This document shows, piece after piece, positions 34,142 through 42,511 of a DNA stretch of 64,000 nt (the stretch's first letter is position 1; every line of letters begins with the position of its first letter). Below the pieces are notes generated by a model. It was not told where the DNA came from. It saw only the letters and a list, made by a program, of their open reading frames with translations, and did no database searches. Where the stretch lies: positions 1 to 64,000 of the forward strand of contig CAYSAQ010000007.1 of NCBI GenBank assembly GCA_964429235.1, read 5' to 3'. Both the position numbers and the translations under genes were made by a program. Source of the stretch: CAYSAQ01 sp964429235 (lineage in GTDB: Bacteria; Margulisbacteria; Riflemargulisbacteria; GWF2-35-9; DYQY01).

Positions 34142-35662
34142 ATGTTAAGTAGAGTATATAGTGCGGCAGCATGTGGGATAGATCCTGTTTTAGTAGATTG
34201 TGAAGTTGATAGTAGGAAGGGTTTGCCATCTCAGACAATAGTAGGACTCCCTGATGCAGTAGTTAAGGAAAGTAAAGAAAGAGTTATTTCTGCTATTAGA
34301 AATTCAGGGTTTAAGGTACCTATGGATAAAACGCTTACAATTAACCTTGCTCCAGCTGAAATAAAAAAGGTAGGAGCTTACTATGATTTGCCAATTTCTA
34401 TTGGAGTGTTAGTAAGCACAGGACAAGTGCAAATAAAGCTAGAAGACAGTTTTCTAATGATTGGAGAGCTAGGGCTGGACGGTGCGGTAAAACCAGTTAA
34501 TGGCGTATTGTTGTTTAGTATATTGGCAAAGGAGCAGGGGATTAAGCATGTCTTTGTCCCTGAGAAGAATGCTCAGGAGGCATCTTTGGTTGATGGAGTG
34601 TCTGTAATTGGTGTTCGGAGTCTCGCACAAGTTATCTATATATTGGGAAGTGGTGAGTTAGATGTTTATCAAAGAAAAGAAAATATTAAGCGAGTAAAGT
34701 CTACAACTTTAGATCTTTCAGAGGTTAAAGGGCAAGAGTTTGCAAAGCGAGCAGTAGAGATTTCTGCAGCAGGTGGGCATAATTTATTTTTACTAGGACC
34801 GCCAGGATGCGGAAAGAGTATGATTTCTAAAAGGCTACCGTCTATTCTTCCTGAGTTAACCTCAGAAGAGGTGTTGGATGTTATAAAAATTCATAGTGTT
34901 TCAGGTAAAACCAAAAGAGGTGTTGTTGTTCAAGACAGGCCGTTCAGATCTCCTCATCATACTATTAGTTATGCAGGTCTTATTGGAGGTACAGCCAATT
35001 CCAGACCAGGTGAGGTTAGCTTGGCACATAAAGGAGTTTTATTCTTAGATGAGATACCAGAGTTTTCTAGAAAGGCGTTGGAGTCTTTGAGACAACCAAT
35101 GGAAGATGGAACAGTGACAGTTTCAAGAGCATTAAATAGTTTTGTTTATCCAGCATCGTTTATTCTGGTAGCTAGTGCCAATCCATGTCCGTGTGGGTTT
35201 GCTACTCATCCAACAGTGCCGTGCAAATGTAGCACACATCATAAACAGATTTATTTGCGTAAGCTTTCAGGACCGCTTATTGATAGGTTTGATTTAATTG
35301 TAGATCTAAAGCCAGTTTCGGAAGATGACTTACTAAGTAAAGAGAAAACAGAGAGTTCGGAAGCTATAAGACAAAGAGTGGAGAAAGCTAGATTAAAGCA
35401 GCTAGAACGGTTTCAAAATAGCGATATTACGCTTAATTCAGAGATGACGGATGCTGATATAACTGAACACTGTGAGATAGAAGAAAATACTAGAGAGTTT
35501 ATAAGAAAAGCTATTCGAAGATATGCGCTTAGCGGTAGAGCATTAAATAGAATAATGAAAGTATCAAGAACAATTGCAGACCTAGATAATAGCCAAAACA
35601 TTAGTTTGGCGCATGTATTAGAGTCGTTTCATTTTAGAAGGAATCAAGTAGGAAATGCCTAG
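34142..35662 (+). CDS. comM: YifB/ComM Mg-chelatase-like AAA+ ATPase
   Basis: 506 residues. N-terminal Lon-like (S5-like) domain, then AAA+ core with Walker A GPPGCGKSM, Walker B LFLDEIPEF and the Mg-chelatase segments RSPHHTISYAGLIGG and SANPCPCG; a C-terminal Mg_chelatase_C domain follows. ComM is a branch-migration helicase that promotes integration of transformed DNA. It overlaps the next gene by 8 nt and is followed by pilN-, pilO- and secretin-like genes, a suggestive competence context. Confidence 0.92.
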   Translation: MLSRVYSAAACGIDPVLVDCEVDSRKGLPSQTIVGLPDAVVKESKERVISAIRNSGFKVPMDKTLTINLAPAEIKKVGAYYDLPISIGVLVSTGQVQIKLEDSFLMIGELGLDGAVKPVNGVLLFSILAKEQGIKHVFVPEKNAQEASLVDGVSVIGVRSLAQVIYILGSGELDVYQRKENIKRVKSTTLDLSEVKGQEFAKRAVEISAAGGHNLFLLGPPGCGKSMISKRLPSILPELTSEEVLDVIKIHSVSGKTKRGVVVQDRPFRSPHHTISYAGLIGGTANSRPGEVSLAHKGVLFLDEIPEFSRKALESLRQPMEDGTVTVSRALNSFVYPASFILVASANPCPCGFATHPTVPCKCSTHHKQIYLRKLSGPLIDRFDLIVDLKPVSEDDLLSKEKTESSEAIRQRVEKARLKQLERFQNSDITLNSEMTDADITEHCEIEENTREFIRKAIRRYALSGRALNRIMKVSRTIADLDNSQNISLAHVLESFHFRRNQVGNA

Positions 35663-36257
35663 TTTGGATAGTGAAATAGTTGTGCCAGTCCAAGGTAATA
35701 TTAACCTCGAAGAACTCATTAAGTTTCGGCTATCAGAAAAACTTTCATTTGCACCAGAGTTATTCTGTTTCTCTTATAAAAGAAAAGGCGAGCAGGCAAT
35801 AGTTAGCTATAAGACAGATAGCGAAGAGAGCAGGATTGAGATTGTTAAGAGAGAGCAACGAAAGTGGCAACTGTCCTTGGTGTGGGGTTTAGTTCTAATG
35901 TTTGCATTGCTAATATTAAATTTTCTTATATTATTTATTTCGAAAAACAATCAGCTACAGGCCATTGGCAATAATCAGTTTATTAAAAATAATCAATATC
36001 ATAACAAAAAAGATTTGAAGCGTTTAAAAACTATCAGGATGAATAATAAGAACAGATTTCGGCTAATAGAGTCTTTTTTGTCTCAGCCAATCAATATTAA
36101 TACTATTCGAATCACTACAAAAAACATATACGTAGATGGGTTTGTAGCTCAAGAATATATCCAAAAGTTTGGAGACTTTTTATTAAAAGAAAATTTATTA
36201 AAAAGCACAAGTTTTAAGGAGGAAGGGGCGAATATATGGGTATTAATCAAAAGTTAA
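35655..36257 (+). CDS. PilN-like membrane protein (inferred)
   Basis: 200 residues. A cytoplasmic region of about 75 residues, one membrane helix (about 77-100) and a periplasmic part with a coiled segment then an alpha/beta domain (TIRITTKNIYVDGFVAQEYIQKFGDFLLKEN). This layout matches PilN/GspL-C-type pilus alignment proteins. Identification rests on topology and position before a PilO-sized gene and a secretin. It overlaps comM (8 nt) and the next gene (22 nt). Confidence 0.5.
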   Translation: MPSLDSEIVVPVQGNINLEELIKFRLSEKLSFAPELFCFSYKRKGEQAIVSYKTDSEESRIEIVKREQRKWQLSLVWGLVLMFALLILNFLILFISKNNQLQAIGNNQFIKNNQYHNKKDLKRLKTIRMNNKNRFRLIESFLSQPININTIRITTKNIYVDGFVAQEYIQKFGDFLLKENLLKSTSFKEEGANIWVLIKS

Positions 36258-36547
36258 TTAATAATATGTTTTTCCTTATCTTTTTTGTTTGCTCATTAAC
36301 TGTAGCTAGTAACATTTCTAAATTATTAAAGACAGGTGTTTATTCGAATAGCGTAGTTGCATTTGCGGAGCAGGGGATATCCTTAAATTCTTGGAAGGAA
36401 ATTGCAGACGGACAGCATGTAGTAGAGGAATTTTCTAATCAGCAATTTTATACACTAAAAGAATATATAAATACTGTACTAGATAAGCGGTTGGTTTTAT
36501 TTGAAGTTATTAGAGGGAGGGCTCGAGTTGTTTTTGAAACAGTGTAA
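36236..36547 (+). CDS. Small exported or anchored protein (PilO-position)
   Basis: 103 residues with an N-terminal hydrophobic segment (about 10-25) and a periplasmic remainder (VVAFAEQGISLNSWKEIADGQHVVEEFSN is the central part). GGAGGAAGGGG precedes the ATG. Not recognised by sequence; its position between pilN-like and secretin genes suggests a pilus-assembly accessory. Overlaps neighbours on both sides. Confidence 0.45.
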   Translation: MGINQKLINNMFFLIFFVCSLTVASNISKLLKTGVYSNSVVAFAEQGISLNSWKEIADGQHVVEEFSNQQFYTLKEYINTVLDKRLVLFEVIRGRARVVFETV

Positions 36548-37463
36548 GATTATTTTAATAATATTTGTTATGGGGCTAGGTTTGCCGACTAAAGCAGTAT
36601 TTAATTATTCCAGTAGTGTGCCAGCTCAGAAAGGTACACAGGAACAGAGTTATAGTTTTGAGTATAATCATCTTAAAAAAGAAGAGATTGTTGATCTCGC
36701 GAGGAAGATATTTCCGGCTCTTAAAGTCTCTGTAAACGATGTGCGAAACAAGGTGTTTGTTTTTGGAAAGAAAGCAGATATTAGACGCTTTAAAGTATTT
36801 GTTGAATCGATAGATAAGAACGCTCCATCTGTTTATTACAAAACTTGGTTGATAGAGGTAAATCACAATTCCTTAATGGGACTAGGGATTAATTGGCAAC
36901 AGTATAAAAATGGTCTTAAAGTTTCGAATCTTACTGATAAACAGAAGTTGTTTGATAGTATTAGTGGATTGGTAAGTAAGGGAGAGGCAAAGGTGTTAGC
37001 CAATCCAACCATTATTTGTTTGGATGAGGAAATGTCTACAATAAGGGTAGGAGATAGAATCCCGTATACAGTGCCAGTAGATACAGCTTCAGACAAGATT
37101 AGCTGGGAGCTTAGATACATTGATGCTGGAGTGGATTTATCTATTAGGCCAAGCATCCAAGGTGATGGCGTGATACTTTCTAATATCAAGGTGAAGATAG
37201 AGAGTATCAAGCAGTGGAAGTCTACAATGGCAGGTGAATACCCAGTACTTTCAAGTAGAGAGATGAATTTAAAATGTAAGATTAAAGATGGTGAAGAATT
37301 AGTTCTAGGTGGACTTATTAATTCTAGCAAACGCAAGAATGTAGCCTCTTTGCCAATACTTGGAAGCATTCCATTCATAGATCATTTCTTTAATCAGACC
37401 ACTATAGAGGAAGAAGATACAGAGATTATTTTCCTTCTATCTCCAGAGATAGTGAGCATATAA
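36528..37463 (+). CDS. Minimal secretin (PilQ/GspD family)
   Basis: 311 residues from TTG 36528, 7 nt after GGGAGG; an upstream TTG at 36501 has no site. Signal-like N-terminus, a single N1-type domain (DLARKIFPALKVSVNDVRNKV), then a complete secretin core: VLANPTIICLDEEMSTIRVGDRIPY, SIRPSIQ, PVLSSREM and VLGGLINSS..LPILGSIPFI. Usual secretins carry two to four N domains and 500-750 residues. It would form the outer-membrane gate of a pilus or export machine. No pilotin or S-domain is visible. Confidence 0.82.
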   Translation: MFLKQCKIILIIFVMGLGLPTKAVFNYSSSVPAQKGTQEQSYSFEYNHLKKEEIVDLARKIFPALKVSVNDVRNKVFVFGKKADIRRFKVFVESIDKNAPSVYYKTWLIEVNHNSLMGLGINWQQYKNGLKVSNLTDKQKLFDSISGLVSKGEAKVLANPTIICLDEEMSTIRVGDRIPYTVPVDTASDKISWELRYIDAGVDLSIRPSIQGDGVILSNIKVKIESIKQWKSTMAGEYPVLSSREMNLKCKIKDGEELVLGGLINSSKRKNVASLPILGSIPFIDHFFNQTTIEEEDTEIIFLLSPEIVSI

Positions 37464-37506
37464 AAGTTTCGTAGGGATTTTTTTCTTTTGTTAACGATAA
37501 ATTACG

Positions 37507-38112
37507 ATGAAAGCTAAAATAATTGCTTATAAAGAACATTCATTCATTGAAAACTCGATGAAAGAGTTTATTCAAAGATATAATCTGAAGATTATTCATG
37601 CTCAGCCAGGTAAAATAGTTTATGAGATTTATTCAAAAAATGGCGAACCCCTAGTAGAAATAGCTCAAGATGGCAAAGCCACAAGAGGATATGTCCAAAT
37701 AAGTTTAGAAAATCAAACGGCGATATCTGTAGACGTATTTGAACCCAAAATAGCTATGCAAAAAAATAAAAAAAAGGGAGGTTCATCCGCCGCTTTTTAT
37801 CTAGCTGTGTTTCATTTTGCTAAACAACATCATCTTCCAGATCAGTTTCCGGTTGAGCTATATTGTTACAGTAGTACTTTTGAAGATTTCTATGACAAAA
37901 TGAAAGAATTCGGGTTTCAAGCTATTTCTGGATACACAGAATTCAATACTCGTAAGTATAGTGCTCCTTTGCCAGACTATTTTAGAACATTTGATACAAC
38001 TATGGTTGTCGATAGTAATAAAACAGCTGATATGCCAGAACCAATACCAGATAAACATCACAAGATTTCTACGTGGTTAGTTGATCATATTTTAAAAGGG
38101 CATCATAACTGA
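37507..38112 (+). CDS. Hypothetical protein
   Basis: 201 residues, not recognised. Alpha/beta pattern with a Lys-rich loop (KNKKKGGSSAAFYL) and a segment VELYCYSSTFEDFYDKMKEFGFQAISGYTEF that vaguely resembles the acceptor part of GNAT acetyltransferases, but no convincing motif is present. No signal peptide. No clear ribosome site; the ATG follows an AT-rich stretch. Flanked by the secretin gene and a LysE-type exporter. Confidence 0.55.
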   Translation: MKAKIIAYKEHSFIENSMKEFIQRYNLKIIHAQPGKIVYEIYSKNGEPLVEIAQDGKATRGYVQISLENQTAISVDVFEPKIAMQKNKKKGGSSAAFYLAVFHFAKQHHLPDQFPVELYCYSSTFEDFYDKMKEFGFQAISGYTEFNTRKYSAPLPDYFRTFDTTMVVDSNKTADMPEPIPDKHHKISTWLVDHILKGHHN

Positions 38113-38233
38113 ACTTTGCCTGAAAAGTCGTAACATTAGTATGGGAATAACAGAGCTAAATAGCTTTCTGTTATATTTTGGTTATCTCTAGCGATAGCGA
38201 GTTTGTGATATCATCTGTTTATAGGAGATATTT

Positions 38234-38824
38234 ATGACGATAGTTTTACCAATAGCAATCTTTGCATTATCTATGTGTGGCACACCTGGCCCGAATAATA
38301 TTATGCTTGCAGCTTCAGGTGCAAATTTTGGGTTTAGACGAACTATTATTCATATTATTGGGGTTCAAGTTGGGATGTTTCTGTTATTAACTTCAGGGGC
38401 TCTTGGTATTGGTTTATTGTTTGAGTTAATTCCAGCGTTACAAATTGTTTTGAAGATATTAGGCTCAGCGTATATGCTATATCTTGCTTGGAGAATAATT
38501 GCTTCTAAGAGAGCAGGCGAGACAGAAGAAAAGGGCAGACCGTTTACATTGCTAGAAGCCGCTGCATTTCAGTTTATTAATCCAAAAGGCCTAGTGATTG
38601 CTGTTACTACTATAAGCACACTAACCAAACCAGGAGATGCTTATGTTGGGTCTGTAATAATGTTGATATGCGTGTTTGCAGTTGTTGGCTCTTTTACTGC
38701 TAGTTCATGGGCAGCGTTTGGTACCGTTATTGCTAGGTTTTTAAAGAAGGATTTTTTCTTTAAGCTGTTTAATTGTATTATGAGTGGCTTGCTAGTGCTA
38801 TCTATTTTGTTTATTTTACTTTAA
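38234..38824 (+). CDS. LysE/RhtB-family exporter
   Basis: 196 residues with about six membrane helices. The N-terminal GTPGPNNIMLAASGANFGFRRTI is the LysE/RhtB motif (P-G-P near residue 18-20). Such proteins export amino acids, often homoserine lactones, threonine or lysine; the substrate is unknown here. ATAGGAG precedes the ATG. Its end overlaps the converging GyrI-like gene by 14 nt. Confidence 0.9.
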   Translation: MTIVLPIAIFALSMCGTPGPNNIMLAASGANFGFRRTIIHIIGVQVGMFLLLTSGALGIGLLFELIPALQIVLKILGSAYMLYLAWRIIASKRAGETEEKGRPFTLLEAAAFQFINPKGLVIAVTTISTLTKPGDAYVGSVIMLICVFAVVGSFTASSWAAFGTVIARFLKKDFFFKLFNCIMSGLLVLSILFILL

Positions 38825-39440
38825 ATCGTAGAATAGTTTTAAGCTTTTCAGGGCTAACTTTTCGGACATCAGATAGATATATTTCTCTATGTTTTTTGGA
38901 AAGTCTAGTTATTTTGTTCTCACTGCAATATTCTTCCATCTTCTTAAAGCTTACAGCCTCGTTATCATAGGGGCCAAGGTGTAGCATTTGAACACATTTA
39001 CCCTCAGTAATCTCTCCAAATTCAACTTTATCTAATAACACATGTGGTTTTTTCTTTTTTGTTCTTTCTATAACTTCTGCTGCATACTCAGCAGTTACAA
39101 AATCAGGCTGGCGTATCATCAGGTTATAGACTAGAGTGTCTTTATTAATTATTCCTGTGTCGTTATAGTATTTTTTTGCTTCATCAGTGATATCCCATAC
39201 TCCCTCAAGTGGATAAACCGTATATTCATAAAAATCTTTTGGAGGAGTGCCGCCTTTATGAGACATTCTTATTGCATATGAGAGTGCATAAAGAACTCCG
39301 ATGTATTCACCAAAGTTTTCGTTGTTTGGGTTGCCTTCGCCTTCAATCATAAAATAGTTAAAAGATGGGATCGTTATTTGAGTAGGTTTGTTTTTAGGTA
39401 AGTACAGTTCCTTCTCGCTCTTTCTCCATTCGTATTTCAT
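38811..39440 (-). CDS. GyrI-like small-molecule-binding protein
   Basis: 209 residues from ATG 39440, preceded by AAAGGAG; a longer frame adds 19 unrelated residues that overlap a neighbouring small frame. IPSFNYFMIEGEGNPN and the closing MLHLGPYDNEAVSFKKMEEY are typical of the GyrI-like domain family (SOUL/AraC effector fold), stand-alone type. These bind or sequester small amphipathic molecules. No DNA-binding domain is present. Confidence 0.83.
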   Translation of the reverse strand: MKYEWRKSEKELYLPKNKPTQITIPSFNYFMIEGEGNPNNENFGEYIGVLYALSYAIRMSHKGGTPPKDFYEYTVYPLEGVWDITDEAKKYYNDTGIINKDTLVYNLMIRQPDFVTAEYAAEVIERTKKKKPHVLLDKVEFGEITEGKCVQMLHLGPYDNEAVSFKKMEEYCSENKITRLSKKHREIYLSDVRKVSPEKLKTILRFKVK

Positions 39441-39453
39441 AAGCACTCCTTTG

Positions 39454-39630
39454 TTAGTGATTGTTACGTGCTCGGTCTCCGTTATATCCATTATCATAAT
39501 CTAAATCTTCAAATAATTTTCCATTCTCTCCATGTTTTTCAGCTGAAAGATTCCTTGCAGAAGACATTATCTTTTTATAGATATCAGATTCTTTTTTAGG
39601 TTCTTTATTTGATTCGTTTTCTTGTTTCAT
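39454..39630 (-). CDS. Small hydrophilic protein (possible)
   Basis: 58 residues, open from ATG 39630 to TAA at 39454, in the otherwise empty gap upstream of the GyrI-like gene. Very charged and Asn-rich, with SSARNLSAEKHGENGKLF in the middle, and likely disordered. No ribosome site is obvious. Coding composition looks normal and it precedes the next gene by 13 nt, but the evidence is limited to the open frame. Confidence 0.4.
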   Translation of the reverse strand: MKQENESNKEPKKESDIYKKIMSSARNLSAEKHGENGKLFEDLDYDNGYNGDRARNNH

Positions 39631-39652
39631 AGTTTTTATTATATATCGAAAT

Positions 39653-39700
39653 AGCCCCCTTTATCAAAGGGGGTGGCTGCTTAAAGCAGACGGGGGATTA
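39653..39700. repeat. Double-hairpin intergenic element, copy G
   Basis: CCCCCTTT-ATC-AAAGGGGG, then CTGCTT-AAAGCAG, then GGGGGATTA. It ends 3 nt from the nitrilase stop codon. The first stem is identical to that of the copy at 44996-45042. Confidence 0.72.
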
Positions 39701-39703
39701 TTT

Positions 39704-40486
39704 CTACCTAATCCACTTCAATACCGGAAAATTCTTTCTATAAGCATCTAAGAAGTCTAGATCTACATATGCAGAAACAACACCTTCTTTATCATATCCA
39801 GAAGAAAGTATCTCACCATGCGGATCAATTATCATAGAGTCCCCAAAGTAAGTTAGATCTTCAGAAGCTGAACCGATACGGTTAGCGGCTACAACATATA
39901 CTTGGTTCTCTATCGCTCTAGCTTTTAGTAGCGATATCCAATGGTCTCTTCTTGGGTTTGGAAACTGAGCAACAACAAATAGTATTTGCATGCCTTGCTT
40001 GGTAAGTATTCTCATGTTTTCTGGGAATCTTATATCGAAACATATCTGAATGCCTATTTGTGCTAATCCTGTTCTAAAGATAGATGGAGACTTTCCTGGG
40101 CTCATATGTGTCATTTCTTCGTTTTGAAAGAAGATATGATTCTTATCATAATAGCCAATTACAGCACCTTCATTTGAGATTAGGTATGATCTATTATAGA
40201 ACTTGTCATCTTTGCTGCTCTTTATTGGTAGCGATCCAGCAACTATATAAAAGTCATATTTTAGAGCAATTTGTTGTAAGTATTTTAGTATTTCCATTGA
40301 GTGTTTTGAGAACTCAGGAAAACGATCATAGTTAAACGAAGTGGCAAACATCTCTGGCAAAACAACAAACTTAGATTTTCTTCCAGCAGCAATGCCGAAA
40401 AGTTTTTCTATTACTTTGAAGTTTTCCATTGGTTCGTCAAGAACGTCATATTGTAATACCGATACTTGGAAGCGTTTCATATTCAT
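39704..40486 (-). CDS. Carbon-nitrogen hydrolase (nitrilase superfamily)
   Basis: 260 residues with the Glu-Lys-Cys triad: E in VVLPEMFATSF, K in YYDKNHIF and C in IQICFDIRFPE. Size and motifs match omega-amidase/YafV-type amidases that hydrolyse alpha-ketoglutaramate or similar. Two ATGs (40486, 40480) are possible. No clear ribosome site. A repeat element lies directly after the stop. Confidence 0.87.
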   Translation of the reverse strand: MNMKRFQVSVLQYDVLDEPMENFKVIEKLFGIAAGRKSKFVVLPEMFATSFNYDRFPEFSKHSMEILKYLQQIALKYDFYIVAGSLPIKSSKDDKFYNRSYLISNEGAVIGYYDKNHIFFQNEEMTHMSPGKSPSIFRTGLAQIGIQICFDIRFPENMRILTKQGMQILFVVAQFPNPRRDHWISLLKARAIENQVYVVAANRIGSASEDLTYFGDSMIIDPHGEILSSGYDKEGVVSAYVDLDFLDAYRKNFPVLKWIR

Positions 40487-40523
40487 GATTTTAAAACAGA
40501 AACAGTTAAAAGTGAAATGTAGA

Positions 40524-41174
40524 TTATTTTATAATGATGTTTTTTATCTGGTCTCTGATAACTTTTTGTTGAGTTTCGATTGGTTTTAGAGCATCAACTG
40601 TTGAAAAATTATATAATTTAGACATTAATTCATATTGCTCATATAGTTGTGCTTGGTATTTTTTTATTGAAATAGTCGTATTAGCACTTAGCCCAATATC
40701 CATGCCACTGTCATAGAAATCATTTTCTTTTTCTTCTTGAGTCATTCTTCCAAGTGCTTCCTCTAAAGGAATCTTAAAGTGTAGTACTAAGTCCGGCTCT
40801 ATCGCAAAATCATATATTTTATGAACCCAGCTTTTGTCTTGTCCTCTTAGATAATCTTTCGCTAAAGAAGTGTATACATATTTGTTAAATAGAACGATAA
40901 ACCCTGATTTTAATGCTGGGATTACTTGTCTATACATTAAGTCACTAAAGTCAGCAGCATGTATTAAACTATAGGTTATAGGTATTAACTGTCGCTCTTC
41001 TTTTGCAGTTTCAATTGTTTTAGAAACTAGCGGAGAGTTTTTTCTTTTTAAAAGAGTAGTTCCGTATCCTTCTATTTCTAGCCAATTTTTTAGAAGGCTT
41101 AGCTGCGTTCCTTTGCCACTACCATCTAGTCCTTCTGCTGCTATAAGTTTTCCAGGGTAGGTATTTTTCTTCAT
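40524..41174 (-). CDS. Thymidylate-kinase-like protein, second paralogue
   Basis: 216 residues. P-loop AAEGLDGSGKGTQ and overall layout match dTMP kinase. The conserved DR(Y/F) motif of the family is FNKYVYTS here, so the catalytic Arg/Asp pair is missing, and a central insert DFYDSGMDIGLSAN is shared with the upstream paralogue. It may be an inactive or differently specific partner. Its start overlaps the stop of the first paralogue (TAATG). Confidence 0.72.
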   Translation of the reverse strand: MKKNTYPGKLIAAEGLDGSGKGTQLSLLKNWLEIEGYGTTLLKRKNSPLVSKTIETAKEERQLIPITYSLIHAADFSDLMYRQVIPALKSGFIVLFNKYVYTSLAKDYLRGQDKSWVHKIYDFAIEPDLVLHFKIPLEEALGRMTQEEKENDFYDSGMDIGLSANTTISIKKYQAQLYEQYELMSKLYNFSTVDALKPIETQQKVIRDQIKNIIIK

Positions 41175-41899
41175 TATTTAAATTTCCTTGTAAGTAATTG
41201 TTGAACTTTTTCTCTAAATATAACTTGTTTATCATGAATGCCTAGCATTCCATCAACAACAGTCAGCCCAAATTCTTTGATCATTTTTTCATATTCTAAA
41301 ATTACTTTTGATTGAAATAATAGGTAGCTTTTATATGGGTCACTGCTAAGCTTCATATCCATTCCAGCTTCATAGTATTTTGGTTTTCTTGTTTGAGTGA
41401 TTCTGTCTAAGCTAACTTCTACAGGAACTCGGAAATAGAATGCTGCATCTGGTTTTGTAGAAAATGAATATACATTTCTTAACCACTCAGGGTCACAGTC
41501 TCTTGCAAAGTCTCTTGATAATGCTGTGTATGCATATCTGTCAGCAAGTACAACATGTCCAGATTTTAAAGCAGGGATAATTGTTTTATGTAGCCTGTCA
41601 GCAAAATCAGTAGCATGTAGCAAACTGAACGTAGTGTTGTTTAGCAAATTCTTTTTTTTGCCTTTTTTAATAGTCGAAGCGACAAGCTCGGAGGAGTTCC
41701 ATTCTGTTAGTACTACCGGGTACCCTTCTGCTATTAACCATTTTTTTAATAAGTGTAGCTGGGTAGACTTCCCAGAACCATCAGTGCCTTCTACTACAAT
41801 AAGGCAACCTTTATAAGAATGATCTATATTCAGATGACTCTCAATATTTGTTTCTAGAAATTCGGCGTTATTTTTTAAGTTTTTATTTTTAAAGAACAT
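41174..41899 (-). CDS. Thymidylate-kinase-like protein, first paralogue
   Basis: 241 residues from ATG 41899; a longer start at 41986 would overlap the divergent gene. About 30 N-terminal residues precede the P-loop VVEGTDGSGKSTQ. The LADRYAYTALSRDF segment keeps the DR motif, and the insert KYYEAGMDMKLSSD follows. It should phosphorylate dTMP to dTDP, or act with its neighbour as a heterodimer. The two genes arose by tandem duplication. Confidence 0.78.
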   Translation of the reverse strand: MFFKNKNLKNNAEFLETNIESHLNIDHSYKGCLIVVEGTDGSGKSTQLHLLKKWLIAEGYPVVLTEWNSSELVASTIKKGKKKNLLNNTTFSLLHATDFADRLHKTIIPALKSGHVVLADRYAYTALSRDFARDCDPEWLRNVYSFSTKPDAAFYFRVPVEVSLDRITQTRKPKYYEAGMDMKLSSDPYKSYLLFQSKVILEYEKMIKEFGLTVVDGMLGIHDKQVIFREKVQQLLTRKFK

Positions 41900-41966
41900 G
41901 GTTGTCTTGCTTCTAATATCTGCCTTTGCTATACTATAGCATAAGTTTATTTCGGTTGAAAGGCAG

Positions 41967-42377
41967 TTGAAAAATAGCGTGAACATTCAAGGTAATCCAG
42001 CTCAGTATTCAAATATAATCAATAACTCACTCTATAATGCAGTGTCTGGCGCAAAAGAAAACCCTGCTGCCCAGCAAGTTACAGCTGAACAAATATTTAA
42101 TAGATTCTTTAAAGGCGTTAAGTCTAAGGATGAATTTAAGAAGAAAATTAAGAAAACATTAACAGGTATTAATCAAAACCTATCTGATGATGATATTGAT
42201 GATATTTTAGGCTCGTTAGAAGCAGAAGAACAACCGCCATTTTGTGCTTCATATAGCGAAGAAGGTGTTAGCGAAGGAATGAACCTTCAAGATAACCTTA
42301 CAAGGGCTGATATCTATGACGTTATGTTAATGTTCTATCAGGACATTTATGGCGAAGCTGCAAAAAAAATAGGCTAA
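41967..42377 (+). CDS. Hypothetical protein
   Basis: 136 residues, not recognised. Hydrophilic, Asn/Gln-rich N-terminus, then a helical region with LSDDDIDDILGSLEAEEQ, no membrane segment. Start is either TTG 41967 (close to GAAAGG) or GTG 41979; the frame overlaps the long form of the divergent kinase gene, which argues for the shorter kinase start. Function unknown. Confidence 0.5.
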   Translation: MKNSVNIQGNPAQYSNIINNSLYNAVSGAKENPAAQQVTAEQIFNRFFKGVKSKDEFKKKIKKTLTGINQNLSDDDIDDILGSLEAEEQPPFCASYSEEGVSEGMNLQDNLTRADIYDVMLMFYQDIYGEAAKKIG

Positions 42378-42443
42378 AATAATTCTATATAATCTGGTTT
42401 CTGTTTTTTCAATATGTTAATATATAAGGGCAACGTTTGGAAA

Positions 42444-42484
42444 GAAGCCCTCGGTTTCCCCACCCCCTGTATGGCGAGGGCTTC
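42444..42484. repeat. Long perfect hairpin upstream of ABC importer
   Basis: GAAGCCCTCG (42444-42453) pairs perfectly with CGAGGGCTTC (42475-42484) around a 21-nt C-rich loop. It lies 27 nt before the ABC ATPase start. It could be a leader regulatory hairpin or a divergent member of the local repeat family; no T-run follows on either strand. Confidence 0.55.
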
Positions 42485-42511
42485 AGTCAAAATTTTAGTA
42501 GGTACCCAACG

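Noticed and set aside
42437..42511. Longer N-terminus for the ABC ATPase
   Set aside because: The extra residues come from the perfect hairpin; the conserved domain begins at ATG 42512.
42380..42511. Cobalamin-type riboswitch before the FecCD-like importer
   Set aside because: The B12-box core and the conserved junctions could not be found; only a simple long hairpin is present.
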